From assembly GCA_020200675.1 (NCBI GenBank), contig JAIVIG010000071.1:1-20762 (forward strand): 20,762 nucleotides of DNA, in the 5' to 3' direction. Origin of the DNA: Actinomycetota bacterium. Lineage in GTDB: Bacteria; Actinomycetota; Rubrobacteria; Rubrobacterales; Rubrobacteraceae. Shown piece by piece: positions 14,699 to 20,762 of the stretch; positions within the stretch are counted from its first letter, which is position 1; the number at the start of each line of letters is the position of its first letter. A program made the translations under genes and the position numbers. Under the pieces are notes generated by a model that was given only the letters and a program-made list of their open reading frames with translations, ran no database searches and was not told where the DNA came from.

Positions 14699-15061
14699 GT
14701 GGAGGAAGCCACCCCGAGGGGGGGAGAGAAGGCAGCGTCCATAGAGTCCGAGCTGGGGCCGGTGAAGCGCGTCGTCCTCAAGCTCTCGGGGGAGAGCCTC
14801 GCGGGTGACGGGGGCTACGGCATAGACCCCCCGAGCCTCGACGCCACCGCCAACCAGGTCGTCGAGGCCGTCGAGGCGGGAGCGGAGCTGGCGGTCGTGG
14901 TAGGTGGGGGGAACATCTTCCGCGGCTCGCAGGTCGCCGATGTTCTGGGTATCGAGAGCGCGACGGCCGACTACATGGCGATGCTCGGGACCGTGATAAA
15001 CGCCCTGGCGTTGCAGTACGGCGACGCGCCATGCGCCACCTGGAGAAGGGGCGGGTGGTGA
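14699..15061 (+). CDS. pyrH: Uridylate kinase PyrH, N-terminal part (deleted and frameshifted gene)
   Basis: UMP kinase makes UDP from UMP and ATP and is normally essential for pyrimidine nucleotide supply. From GTG 14699 (or GTG 14762, which gives a start closer to many homologues) the frame shows VKRVVLKLSGESLAG, VVVGGGNIFRG and ATADYMAMLGTVINALALQ. It then leaves homology after codon 106 (Gln, ending 15016) and stops 15 codons later with an unrelated tail. The remainder of the enzyme is in the other frame from about 15019. Compared with actinobacterial PyrH, about 26 codons (D-F-L-E-K to A-E-P-Y-L type) are missing at the join, implying loss of about 76 nt. No working kinase is predicted from this piece alone. 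Confidence 0.85.
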   Translation: MEEATPRGGEKAASIESELGPVKRVVLKLSGESLAGDGGYGIDPPSLDATANQVVEAVEAGAELAVVVGGGNIFRGSQVADVLGIESATADYMAMLGTVINALALQYGDAPCATWRRGGW

Positions 15062-15447
15062 TCTTCGCCTCCGGCACCGGCAACCCGTTCTTTACGACGG
15101 ACACCGGGGCCGCCCTGCGTGCCCTGGAGATAGGGGCCGACGCCATCCTCATGGCCAAGAACCGGGTGGACGGCGTCTACGACAAGGACCCGCGCACTCA
15201 CCCGGACGCGGTCCGCATAGAGCGGCTGACGTACATGGACCTCCTCTCGAAGAACCTCGCCGTCATGGACTACACGGCGGCCACGCTGTGCAGCGGGGAG
15301 CACCTACCGATAGTCGTTTTCGATATACTGAAACCAGGCAACCTGCGCGGCATCCTCAGGGGCGAGCGGGTCGGTTCCCTGATCTGGAGCGCGGGTGGCG
15401 GTAGTGGAGACGTACCCGCGGATGGGGCCGCGGGCGGAGGTGAGTAG
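15031..15447 (+). CDS. pyrH: Uridylate kinase PyrH, C-terminal part (deleted and frameshifted gene)
   Basis: This is the 3' half of pyrH. Homology in this frame already begins at 15019 (RRRAMRHLEKGRVVIF), ahead of the first ATG at 15031, so the ATG is probably internal rather than a start. It keeps the UMP/ATP-site segments ASGTGNPFFTTDTGAALRAL and IGADAILMAKNRVDGVYDKD, plus PIVVFDILKPGNL near the end. A short Gly-rich tail (SAGGGSGDVPADGAAGGGE) exceeds the usual C-terminus. It ends two bases before frr. The clean frame suggests either a recent deletion or an assembly error. Confidence 0.83.
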   Translation: MRHLEKGRVVIFASGTGNPFFTTDTGAALRALEIGADAILMAKNRVDGVYDKDPRTHPDAVRIERLTYMDLLSKNLAVMDYTAATLCSGEHLPIVVFDILKPGNLRGILRGERVGSLIWSAGGGSGDVPADGAAGGGE

Positions 15448-15449
15448 CG

Positions 15450-16010
15450 ATGTCCGATATCGTTGATCTGACGGCGGCCGAGAACCGAATGCGGGGCGCT
15501 TTAGATTCGGTCCGGCGCGAGTTTTCGACCATCCGCACCGGGAGAGCGAGCCCCTCGATCCTGGACCGCGTCGAGGTCGAGGCGTACGGTTCCAGGATGC
15601 CCTTGAGGAGCGTGGCGAACATCAACGTCCCCGAGCCCCGGCTGCTCACGGTCACGCCGTTCGACCCCGGCACGATCAAAGCCATCGAACGCGCCATAGA
15701 CAACTCCGACATCGGGCTGAACCCCCAGAACGACGGCAAGATCATTCGCTTGCCGATCCCCGAGCTCACCGAGGAGCGACGCAGGCAGTTCATAAGGCTC
15801 GCCCGCCAGTACGCCGAGGAGGGTCGAGTCTCGATCAGGAACGTCCGGCGCGACGAGATGCGCGACCTGAACGAGCTGATGAAGATGGGCGAGATCTCCG
15901 AGGACGACGAGCGCCGGGCCGAGGCCGAGCTCCAGCAGATGACCGACAAGTACGTCGGGCGCATCGACGACGCCCTCACGGACAAAGAAGCCGAACTCCT
16001 TGAGGTTTGA
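15450..16010 (+). CDS. frr: Ribosome recycling factor
   Basis: RRF splits post-termination ribosomes together with EF-G. The 186-residue product has the usual length (about 185) and landmarks: FSTIRTGRASPSILDRVEVE, RMPLRSVANINVPEPRLLTV, NDGKIIRLPIPELTEERRRQ, and an Arg-rich SIRNVRRDEMRDLNELMK helix. ATG 15450 follows GGAGGTGAG. The order pyrH-frr is near universal. Its TGA stop at 16008-16010 is in the same frame as the downstream uppS coding sequence, with no other stop between them, so readthrough would fuse the two. Confidence 0.97.
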   Translation: MSDIVDLTAAENRMRGALDSVRREFSTIRTGRASPSILDRVEVEAYGSRMPLRSVANINVPEPRLLTVTPFDPGTIKAIERAIDNSDIGLNPQNDGKIIRLPIPELTEERRRQFIRLARQYAEEGRVSIRNVRRDEMRDLNELMKMGEISEDDERRAEAELQQMTDKYVGRIDDALTDKEAELLEV

Positions 16011-16034
16011 GCCCTGCTGAACCCAGCTCGAAAA

Positions 16035-16069
16035 CGACTCTCCGAACGGAGAGCAGATCGACTCTCCGA
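16035..16069 (+). repeat. Direct repeat and hairpin in the frr-uppS gap
   Basis: CGACTCTCCGA occurs at 16035-16045 and again at 16059-16069. The first copy forms a hairpin with its neighbour: CTCTCC (16038-16043), loop GAAC, GGAGAG (16048-16053). There is no T run. It may be a processing or attenuation element between frr and uppS, and its non-coding look argues that uppS starts downstream of it. Confidence 0.35.
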
Positions 16070-16088
16070 GACTCCGGAGCGTCGCGTC

Positions 16089-16793
16089 CTGGCCCCCGTA
16101 GACCGGGAGAACCTGCCCCGGCACGTCGCCATCATCATGGACGGCAACGGCCGCTGGGCGAAAGCCCGCTGGCTTCCCCGGGCCGCCGGACACCGCGCGG
16201 GCGTCTCGGTCCTCACCCCGCTCCTCGAGGCCGCGGGCGAAGCCGGCGTCGAAGCACTCACCCTTTACGCCTTCTCCACGGAGAACTGGGGGCGTCCCGA
16301 GACCGAGGTCGATTCCCTGATGACCCTGTTCCTGGAGACGGCGAAGGGCAAGGTTCCGGAACTGAACGAGCGTGGCGCGCGCCTGCGTTTCCTGGGCCGC
16401 CGCGGACACCTGCCGGAGGCGGTCCGGACGGCCATGGGAGAAGCCGAGGAGCTGACCAGGGAAAACGACAGGCTCCACGTGTACATCGCGCTCAACTATG
16501 GGGGGCGGGCGGAGATCGTGGACGCCGCCCGGCGCATGATGGAGGATGGCCTCTCGCCAGAGGAGGTCGACGAGGCGACCTTCGCTTCTTACCTCTACGC
16601 GCCCGAGGTTCCGGAGGTAGACCTCGTGATCCGGACTAGCGGAGAGCTGAGGATCTCGAACTTCCTTCTCTGGCAGATCGCCTACGCCGAGTTCTACGTC
16701 ACGGAGACGCTCTGGCCGGACTTCTCCCCGGAGGAGTTCCGCCGGGCCATCGACTCCTACGCTGCACGCAGCCGGCGTCGCGGCGGGGGCTAA
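16089..16793 (+). CDS. uppS: Isoprenyl (undecaprenyl) diphosphate synthase UppS
   Basis: This cis-prenyltransferase adds isopentenyl diphosphate units to build the C50-C55 lipid carrier for cell-wall precursors. The conserved N-terminus LPRHVAIIMDGNGRWAK spans 16113-16163. Later motifs are LYAFSTENWGRP, INYGGR-type ALNYGGRAEIVDAA, VDLVIRTSGELRISNFLLWQ and the final TLWPDFSPEEF. Catalytic Asp is D18 and the pyrophosphate-binding RTSGE segment is intact. No ATG, GTG or TTG precedes the HVAII strand in frame. I place the start at CTG 16089 because GGAG (16076-16079) lies nine bases upstream and the product is then 234 residues, normal for the family. Starting at ATG 16137 would remove the first beta strand. 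Confidence 0.9.
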   Translation: MAPVDRENLPRHVAIIMDGNGRWAKARWLPRAAGHRAGVSVLTPLLEAAGEAGVEALTLYAFSTENWGRPETEVDSLMTLFLETAKGKVPELNERGARLRFLGRRGHLPEAVRTAMGEAEELTRENDRLHVYIALNYGGRAEIVDAARRMMEDGLSPEEVDEATFASYLYAPEVPEVDLVIRTSGELRISNFLLWQIAYAEFYVTETLWPDFSPEEFRRAIDSYAARSRRRGGG

Positions 16794-16815
16794 AGGACCT
16801 ACGGGGAGGTTCTCT

Positions 16816-17595
16816 TTGCTTCGTTGGCGCATCGCTACCGCCCTGATCCTGGCGCCGATAATCCTCGGCGCGATTCTCTACGGCGGCTGGGCGATTCCCG
16901 TCATGATCCTCCTCGTCGTCGCCCGCGCGGCCCAGGAACTGGCCCGCGCCCTGAAGCCGCTGCCCTTCCGGGCGGCGTTCGGCGCCGGGGCGTTCCCGGT
17001 CTTGCTCTCGATCCCCTACGGCGCGACCGGCGCACTCGCCGGGGTGGTCCTGAGCCTGCCGTGGGCGCTGTTGTGGCTCGCCGGCCAGCCCGAAGCCCGC
17101 ACTTTGAGGGCCCTCCTCGCCCTGCTCTTGATGGCGCTCTGGGTCGGCGCGCCCATGGCGCACCTCGGCCTGATCGAGGACGAGTTGGCCGGCGGTAGTT
17201 ACCTCATCCTCGTCGCCGTGGTGGGACCCTGGATCTCCGACTCCGGCGCCTACTTCGCCGGGCGCTTCTTCGGCCGCCACCCGCTCTTCCCGAACCTGAG
17301 CCCGAAAAAGACCGTCGAGGGCGGCATCGGGGGCGTCTTGTTGACGACGGTCGCGGTCGGGTACTTCACGTACGAGTTCCTGGACTTCGGCCTCATCGAA
17401 GCGGCACTCTGGGGAGCGGCGATCTCCATCCTGAGCCAGGCCGGCGACCTCTTCGAGTCTATCCTCAAGCGCATCCTCGACCTCAAAGATCTCGGCCGCG
17501 CCCTCCCCGGGCACGGCGGCATCCTGGACCGCATAGATAGCCTGCTCTTTACCGCCCCCGCTGTCTACTACTTCTACGTTCTCTTCGCCCTGTGA
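16816..17595 (+). CDS. cdsA: Phosphatidate cytidylyltransferase CdsA
   Basis: CdsA is the membrane enzyme that makes CDP-diacylglycerol from phosphatidate and CTP, the branch point for all phospholipids. TTG 16816 follows GGGGAGG (16803-16809) and gives 259 residues with about seven hydrophobic membrane segments, beginning WRIATALILAPIILGAILYG. The family signature S-x-x-K-R...K-D...H-G-G-x-x-D-R-x-D is complete at residues 215-241, including ESILKRILDLKD and GHGGILDRID. The upstream segment WISDSGAYFAGRFFGRHP with SPKKTVEGGIGG is also typical. The stop overlaps the dxr start (GTGA). Confidence 0.95.
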   Translation: MLRWRIATALILAPIILGAILYGGWAIPVMILLVVARAAQELARALKPLPFRAAFGAGAFPVLLSIPYGATGALAGVVLSLPWALLWLAGQPEARTLRALLALLLMALWVGAPMAHLGLIEDELAGGSYLILVAVVGPWISDSGAYFAGRFFGRHPLFPNLSPKKTVEGGIGGVLLTTVAVGYFTYEFLDFGLIEAALWGAAISILSQAGDLFESILKRILDLKDLGRALPGHGGILDRIDSLLFTAPAVYYFYVLFAL

Positions 17596-18746
17596 ACCCC
17601 TCCGAGCGGCGGCGCCTCACCATCCTCGGCTCCACGGGTAGCATTGGCCTCCAAGCCCTCGACGTCGTCCGCACCCACAGAGACCGCTTCGAGATAATTG
17701 GCCTCTCCGCCAACAGCGATGCAAAGACGCTCGAGCAGCAGGCCGAAGAGTTCAAACCCGACTACGTCGCCCTGGAAAGCGGAGATGCGGGCGCCCTCGA
17801 CGATCTGCGCGCCGCGAAGATCGGCGGCCCCGGAGCCGCGGCCACCCTGGCCGAGGTCCCCGCTGACGTGGTCTTGAACGGCATCGTCGGCTTCGCCGGG
17901 CTCGCCGCGACCGTCGGCGCCCTGAGAAACGGCAACACCGTCGCCCTCGCCAACAAGGAGTCCCTCGTCGCCGGCGGCGAGTGGGTGATGCGACTCGGCG
18001 CTACCGGCGAACGAATAATACCCGTCGACTCGGAGCATTCGGCGATCTTTCAGTGCCTCATCGGGAGAGCCGAAGGGGAGGTGCGCGAGATACTGTTGAC
18101 CGCCTCGGGCGGGCCGTTCTTCGGCTACGAGAAAGCGGAGCTTCTAGAGGTGGGACCGGAGGACGCGCTGAAGCACCCGACATGGCGGATGGGACCCAAG
18201 ATCACGGTAGACTCCGCCACGATGATGAACAAGGGCCTCGAAACCATCGAGGCGCACCACCTCTTCGACGTGCCGTACGACGAGATCCGGGTAGTCGTAC
18301 ACCGTCAGTCGGTCGTACACGGCGGCGCCGTCTTCGAGGATGGCTCGGCGATACTGCACGCCGCGCTCCCGGACATGCGGCTCCCGATCTCCTACGGCAT
18401 CTTCTACCCGGACAGGGTAGACGTGGGCGCGAAACCGGTCTCCTTCGGCGCCGCGTCCTGGACCTTCGAAGAACCACGCAACGACGTTTTCCGCTGCTTG
18501 CTACTAGCCGCAGAGGCCGGGCGGACCGGTGGGGCCTACCCGGTCGTGCTCAACGCGGCCAACGAGGTAGCGGTTCAGGCGTTCCTTGACCGCGGGATAC
18601 AATTTCTACGTATACCCAACGTCATAGAGGAGGTCCTCGAAGCTGTGCCGGAATTCGGTGCGATGGAGAGCATGCAAGCAATAGTGACCGTAGATCGCTG
18701 GGGCCGGGAAGAGGCGAACAAAGCCGCGAACAGGCGCGCGCGATGA
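17592..18746 (+). CDS. dxr: 1-deoxy-D-xylulose 5-phosphate reductoisomerase
   Basis: Dxr converts DXP to 2-C-methyl-D-erythritol 4-phosphate with NADPH, the committed step of the MEP isoprenoid pathway. GTG 17592 overlaps cdsA by four bases and gives 384 residues. The NADPH loop GSTGSIG is at 13-19 and NKESLVAGG follows. The metal ligands D146 and E148 lie in PVDSEHSAIFQCL, and E217 in SATMMNKGLE; the flexible-loop segment HPTWRMGPKITVD is present. One conserved stretch differs: HRQSVVHGGAVFEDG where many homologues have H-P-Q-S-(V/I)-(V/I)-H-S-M-V. Together with ispG downstream and uppS upstream it links isoprenoid supply to cell-wall carrier lipid. Confidence 0.96.
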   Translation: MNPSERRRLTILGSTGSIGLQALDVVRTHRDRFEIIGLSANSDAKTLEQQAEEFKPDYVALESGDAGALDDLRAAKIGGPGAAATLAEVPADVVLNGIVGFAGLAATVGALRNGNTVALANKESLVAGGEWVMRLGATGERIIPVDSEHSAIFQCLIGRAEGEVREILLTASGGPFFGYEKAELLEVGPEDALKHPTWRMGPKITVDSATMMNKGLETIEAHHLFDVPYDEIRVVVHRQSVVHGGAVFEDGSAILHAALPDMRLPISYGIFYPDRVDVGAKPVSFGAASWTFEEPRNDVFRCLLLAAEAGRTGGAYPVVLNAANEVAVQAFLDRGIQFLRIPNVIEEVLEAVPEFGAMESMQAIVTVDRWGREEANKAANRRAR

Positions 18747-19822
18747 CGGTACTCGTCGCCATCCTCGGCCTGATCGCCCTGGTCGTCATCCACGAACTCG
18801 GCCACATGTTAGTCGCCAAAGCCCTCGGCGTAAACGTCCCCGAGTTTGGCGTCGGCTTCGGCCCCGCCCTCTTCAAAAAGAAGATCGGCAAAACCATCTA
18901 CTCTTTCCGCATAATACTCCTCGGCGGTTTCGCCAAGATGGAGGGTATGGAGGGCGTGGCGAGTGTGGAGGAGACGACGGGGGAGCGCGGGCCGCGCAGT
19001 TATCTCTCCAAGCCGCCCTGGAGGCGGGCGCTCATCATCTTCGCCGGGCCGTTCGCGAACGTGGTCGCGGCGGTTGTGATCCTCGCGGGCGTCTACATGG
19101 CCGGCGTGCCAACGGACGCCACGACGGAGGTAGAGGAAGTCGTCCCGGGCTCGATGGCTTCTGAAGTCGGGGTGCAGGAGGGGGACCAGGTAACGGCTGT
19201 CAACGGCGAAGGCATAGAGTCCTGGGGCCAGTTTAAGGAAGCCCTGGAGGGACAGCGACCGGGTGATGAGTTGGAGTTCGCCGTTTTACGCGGCGGGGAG
19301 CAAAGGGAGTTCTCCGGGGAGCTCGCCGGGGATCCCGCGGACTCGGACAGGGCTATAGTTGGTGTCCGCCCGGTCGTCGAATACACGAGCTACGGGCCTC
19401 TCGAGGCTCTCTCGCTCGGGGTTCAGAGGACGGCCGAGATGATCGGGCTATTGGGCTGGGGTGTCGGCCAGCTCGTGACTGGCGAGGTCAGCTTCTTTGA
19501 GAGCTCCGCGGGACCCGTCGGGATAGTCGGCGTAAGCAGCGACGTGGTGTCCGCGGGCGTGTTGCCGTTCGCGACGCTCCTGGCCTTCATCAGCGTAAAC
19601 CTGGCGGTCTTTAACCTGCTCCCCATTTTGCCGCTCGACGGGGGGCATCTGTTTTTCATTGCGACGGAGAAGGTTTTGGGGCGGCCCGTGAAGGCCGAGA
19701 CGGTTGGTAAGATCGCCGCGTTCGGTATAGCGCTCATACTGATGCTCTTCGTCTTCGCAACCTACGCGGACCTTAGTAAAATCTTTACGGGACAGCCATT
19801 TATCCCCGAGAAGGGGCCCTAA
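18743..19822 (+). CDS. rseP: RseP-family site-2 intramembrane zinc metalloprotease
   Basis: Site-2 proteases cut transmembrane regulators such as anti-sigma factors within the membrane. ATG 18743 overlaps the dxr stop (ATGA) and gives 359 residues. HELGH at 17-21 in the first membrane helix supplies zinc ligands and the catalytic Glu. One PDZ domain lies at about 125-215 (VEEVVPGSMASEVGVQEGDQ, VTAVNGEGIESWGQF). The third zinc ligand motif NLLPILPLDGGH has D299, and a last membrane helix is near the C-terminus. The substrate cannot be told from this window. The dxr-rseP-ispG order is widespread in Gram-positive bacteria. Confidence 0.94.
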   Translation: MTVLVAILGLIALVVIHELGHMLVAKALGVNVPEFGVGFGPALFKKKIGKTIYSFRIILLGGFAKMEGMEGVASVEETTGERGPRSYLSKPPWRRALIIFAGPFANVVAAVVILAGVYMAGVPTDATTEVEEVVPGSMASEVGVQEGDQVTAVNGEGIESWGQFKEALEGQRPGDELEFAVLRGGEQREFSGELAGDPADSDRAIVGVRPVVEYTSYGPLEALSLGVQRTAEMIGLLGWGVGQLVTGEVSFFESSAGPVGIVGVSSDVVSAGVLPFATLLAFISVNLAVFNLLPILPLDGGHLFFIATEKVLGRPVKAETVGKIAAFGIALILMLFVFATYADLSKIFTGQPFIPEKGP

Positions 19823-19838
19823 GAGTCTTAGGAGTGAG

Positions 19839-20762
19839 ATGACAGAGGCAGCGGTACAGGAACGCCCGATCACCAGCCGCCAGATAGTGGTGGACGGCGT
19901 GCCCATCGGCGGTGGCGCCCAGGTGGCCGTCCAGTCCATGACCAACACCATGACCCACGACGTCGAGGCGACCGTCCAGCAGGTCTACGACCTGAACGCC
20001 GCCGGCGCCGACCTCGTGCGCGTCTCCGTCAACGGCTCCAGGGCCCTAAAGGGTTTCAAAGAGATCTTGTGGCGTACCCCCGTGCCCCTGATCGCCGACA
20101 TCCACTTCGACTACCGGATGGCGCTCGGGGCGGCGGACGCCGGCGCGGCTTGCGTACGCATCAACCCCGGCAACATCGGCGGCGACGACCGCTACCGCGC
20201 GGTCATCGAGAAGTGCGCGGAGACGGGTGTGGCGATGAGGATAGGCGTCAACTCCGGCTCCGTCGAGAAGCGGTTCTGGGATCTCCCGAAGGCCGAGGCG
20301 CTGGTGGCGAGCGCGCTCCACAAGGTCGAGATCGCCGAGGAGATGGGCTTCAGGAACTTCAAGGTCTCTCTCAAGGCGAGCCACGTCCCCGAGATGGTCG
20401 AGGCCAACAGGGAGTTTCGCCGCCACTCCGATGCCCCGTTGCACCTCGGCGTCACCGAAGCCGGAACGAAGCTGCCCGGCGCGATAAAGAGCGCGGCGGC
20501 CCTCGGCCAGCTCCTGCCCTACGGCATCGGGGATACCATCCGCATCTCGCTCGCCGAGGACCCGGTAGAGGAGATACCGGTGGCGTACCAGATCCTCTCC
20601 GCCCTAAACCTCAGACACCGCGGGCCCAACGTCATCGCCTGCCCGAGCTGCGCTCGCACTCTAGGCTTCGACGTGATCGGGATGGCCTCACAAGTCGAGG
20701 ACAGGCTCAAGCACTACGAGGACCACTTCACCGTCGCCGTCATGGGCTGCATCGTCAACGGT
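19839..20762 (+). CDS. ispG: 4-hydroxy-3-methylbut-2-enyl diphosphate synthase IspG (partial, runs off right edge)
   Basis: IspG is the iron-sulphur enzyme that reduces methylerythritol cyclodiphosphate to HMBPP, the penultimate MEP-pathway step. ATG 19839 follows GGAGTGAG, and the frame stays open to the window end (308 codons). Landmarks are PIGGGAQVAVQSMTNTMT, LIADIHFDYRMAL, VRINPGNIGG and HLGVTEAGT. The 4Fe-4S ligands are C268 and C271 in ACPSCAR, and C304 in VMGCIVNG. About 50-70 residues should remain beyond the edge, judging by usual lengths. It begins 16 bases after rseP and completes a cluster that also holds dxr. Confidence 0.95.
   Translation, partial: MTEAAVQERPITSRQIVVDGVPIGGGAQVAVQSMTNTMTHDVEATVQQVYDLNAAGADLVRVSVNGSRALKGFKEILWRTPVPLIADIHFDYRMALGAADAGAACVRINPGNIGGDDRYRAVIEKCAETGVAMRIGVNSGSVEKRFWDLPKAEALVASALHKVEIAEEMGFRNFKVSLKASHVPEMVEANREFRRHSDAPLHLGVTEAGTKLPGAIKSAAALGQLLPYGIGDTIRISLAEDPVEEIPVAYQILSALNLRHRGPNVIACPSCARTLGFDVIGMASQVEDRLKHYEDHFTVAVMGCIVNG

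Noticed and set aside
15501..16832. 443-residue open frame on the minus strand opposite frr and uppS
   Set aside because: Same reason: a codon-bias shadow of real genes with no recognisable domain or ribosome binding site.
1..20762. CRISPR array, tRNA or rRNA genes, prophage, toxin-antitoxin or defence genes
   Set aside because: I saw no regularly spaced repeats, no tRNA-like cloverleaf and no protein of these classes; nearly all sequence is accounted for by housekeeping genes.

Overview
The window is one long, tightly packed plus-strand block of bacterial housekeeping genes. DNA is strongly GC-rich, with GTG and TTG starts and many 4-bp ATGA/GTGA overlaps. The gene order is smc, ftsY, ffh, rpsP, khpA, rimM, trmD, rplS, rnhB, yraN, comM, dprA, a WhiG/FliA-type sigma gene, rpsB, tsf, pyrH, frr, uppS, cdsA, dxr, rseP, ispG. 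The dprA-sigma-rpsB-tsf-pyrH-frr neighbourhood is the one known around whiG in Streptomyces. A short (195-residue) EF-Ts and uppS between frr and cdsA point to a deep-branching actinobacterium; Rubrobacter or a relative is my inference, not a proven identity.

Layout. 1-257: no gene; a MITE-like inverted-repeat segment at the left edge, then a -10 box placed for a nearly leaderless smc. 258-6040: chromosome condensation (smc) and both SRP GTPases (ftsY, ffh). 6056-8047: the ribosome/tRNA-modification cluster rpsP-khpA-rimM-trmD-rplS. 8062-9082: rnhB and yraN. 9083-9252: a spacer with a hairpin and a possible promoter. 9253-12693: comM, dprA and the sigma gene. 12694-12898: a promoter and a leader of about 150 nt. 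12899-16010: rpsB, tsf, pyrH, frr. 16089-20762: envelope lipid and isoprenoid genes (uppS, cdsA, dxr, ispG) plus the site-2 protease rseP. ispG is cut by the right edge.

I see no novel defence system, phage, CRISPR array or RNA gene. The unusual thing is the number of lesions in otherwise conserved core genes. smc carries a one-base frameshift. trmD lacks about 45 codons of its catalytic knot. The sigma gene has an in-frame amber codon between region 3 and region 4. pyrH lacks about 76 nt in its middle, with a frameshift. dprA appears to have a shortened C-terminal winged helix. uppS has no ATG/GTG/TTG start that keeps its conserved N-terminus. trmD and pyrH are normally essential, so draft-assembly error must be excluded first. 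If the lesions are real, the organism must have second copies or very unusual split enzymes. Secondary points are a 150-residue acidic tail on ribosomal protein S2, a variant P-loop in Ffh, and a perfect 12-bp hairpin inside the start of rnhB.
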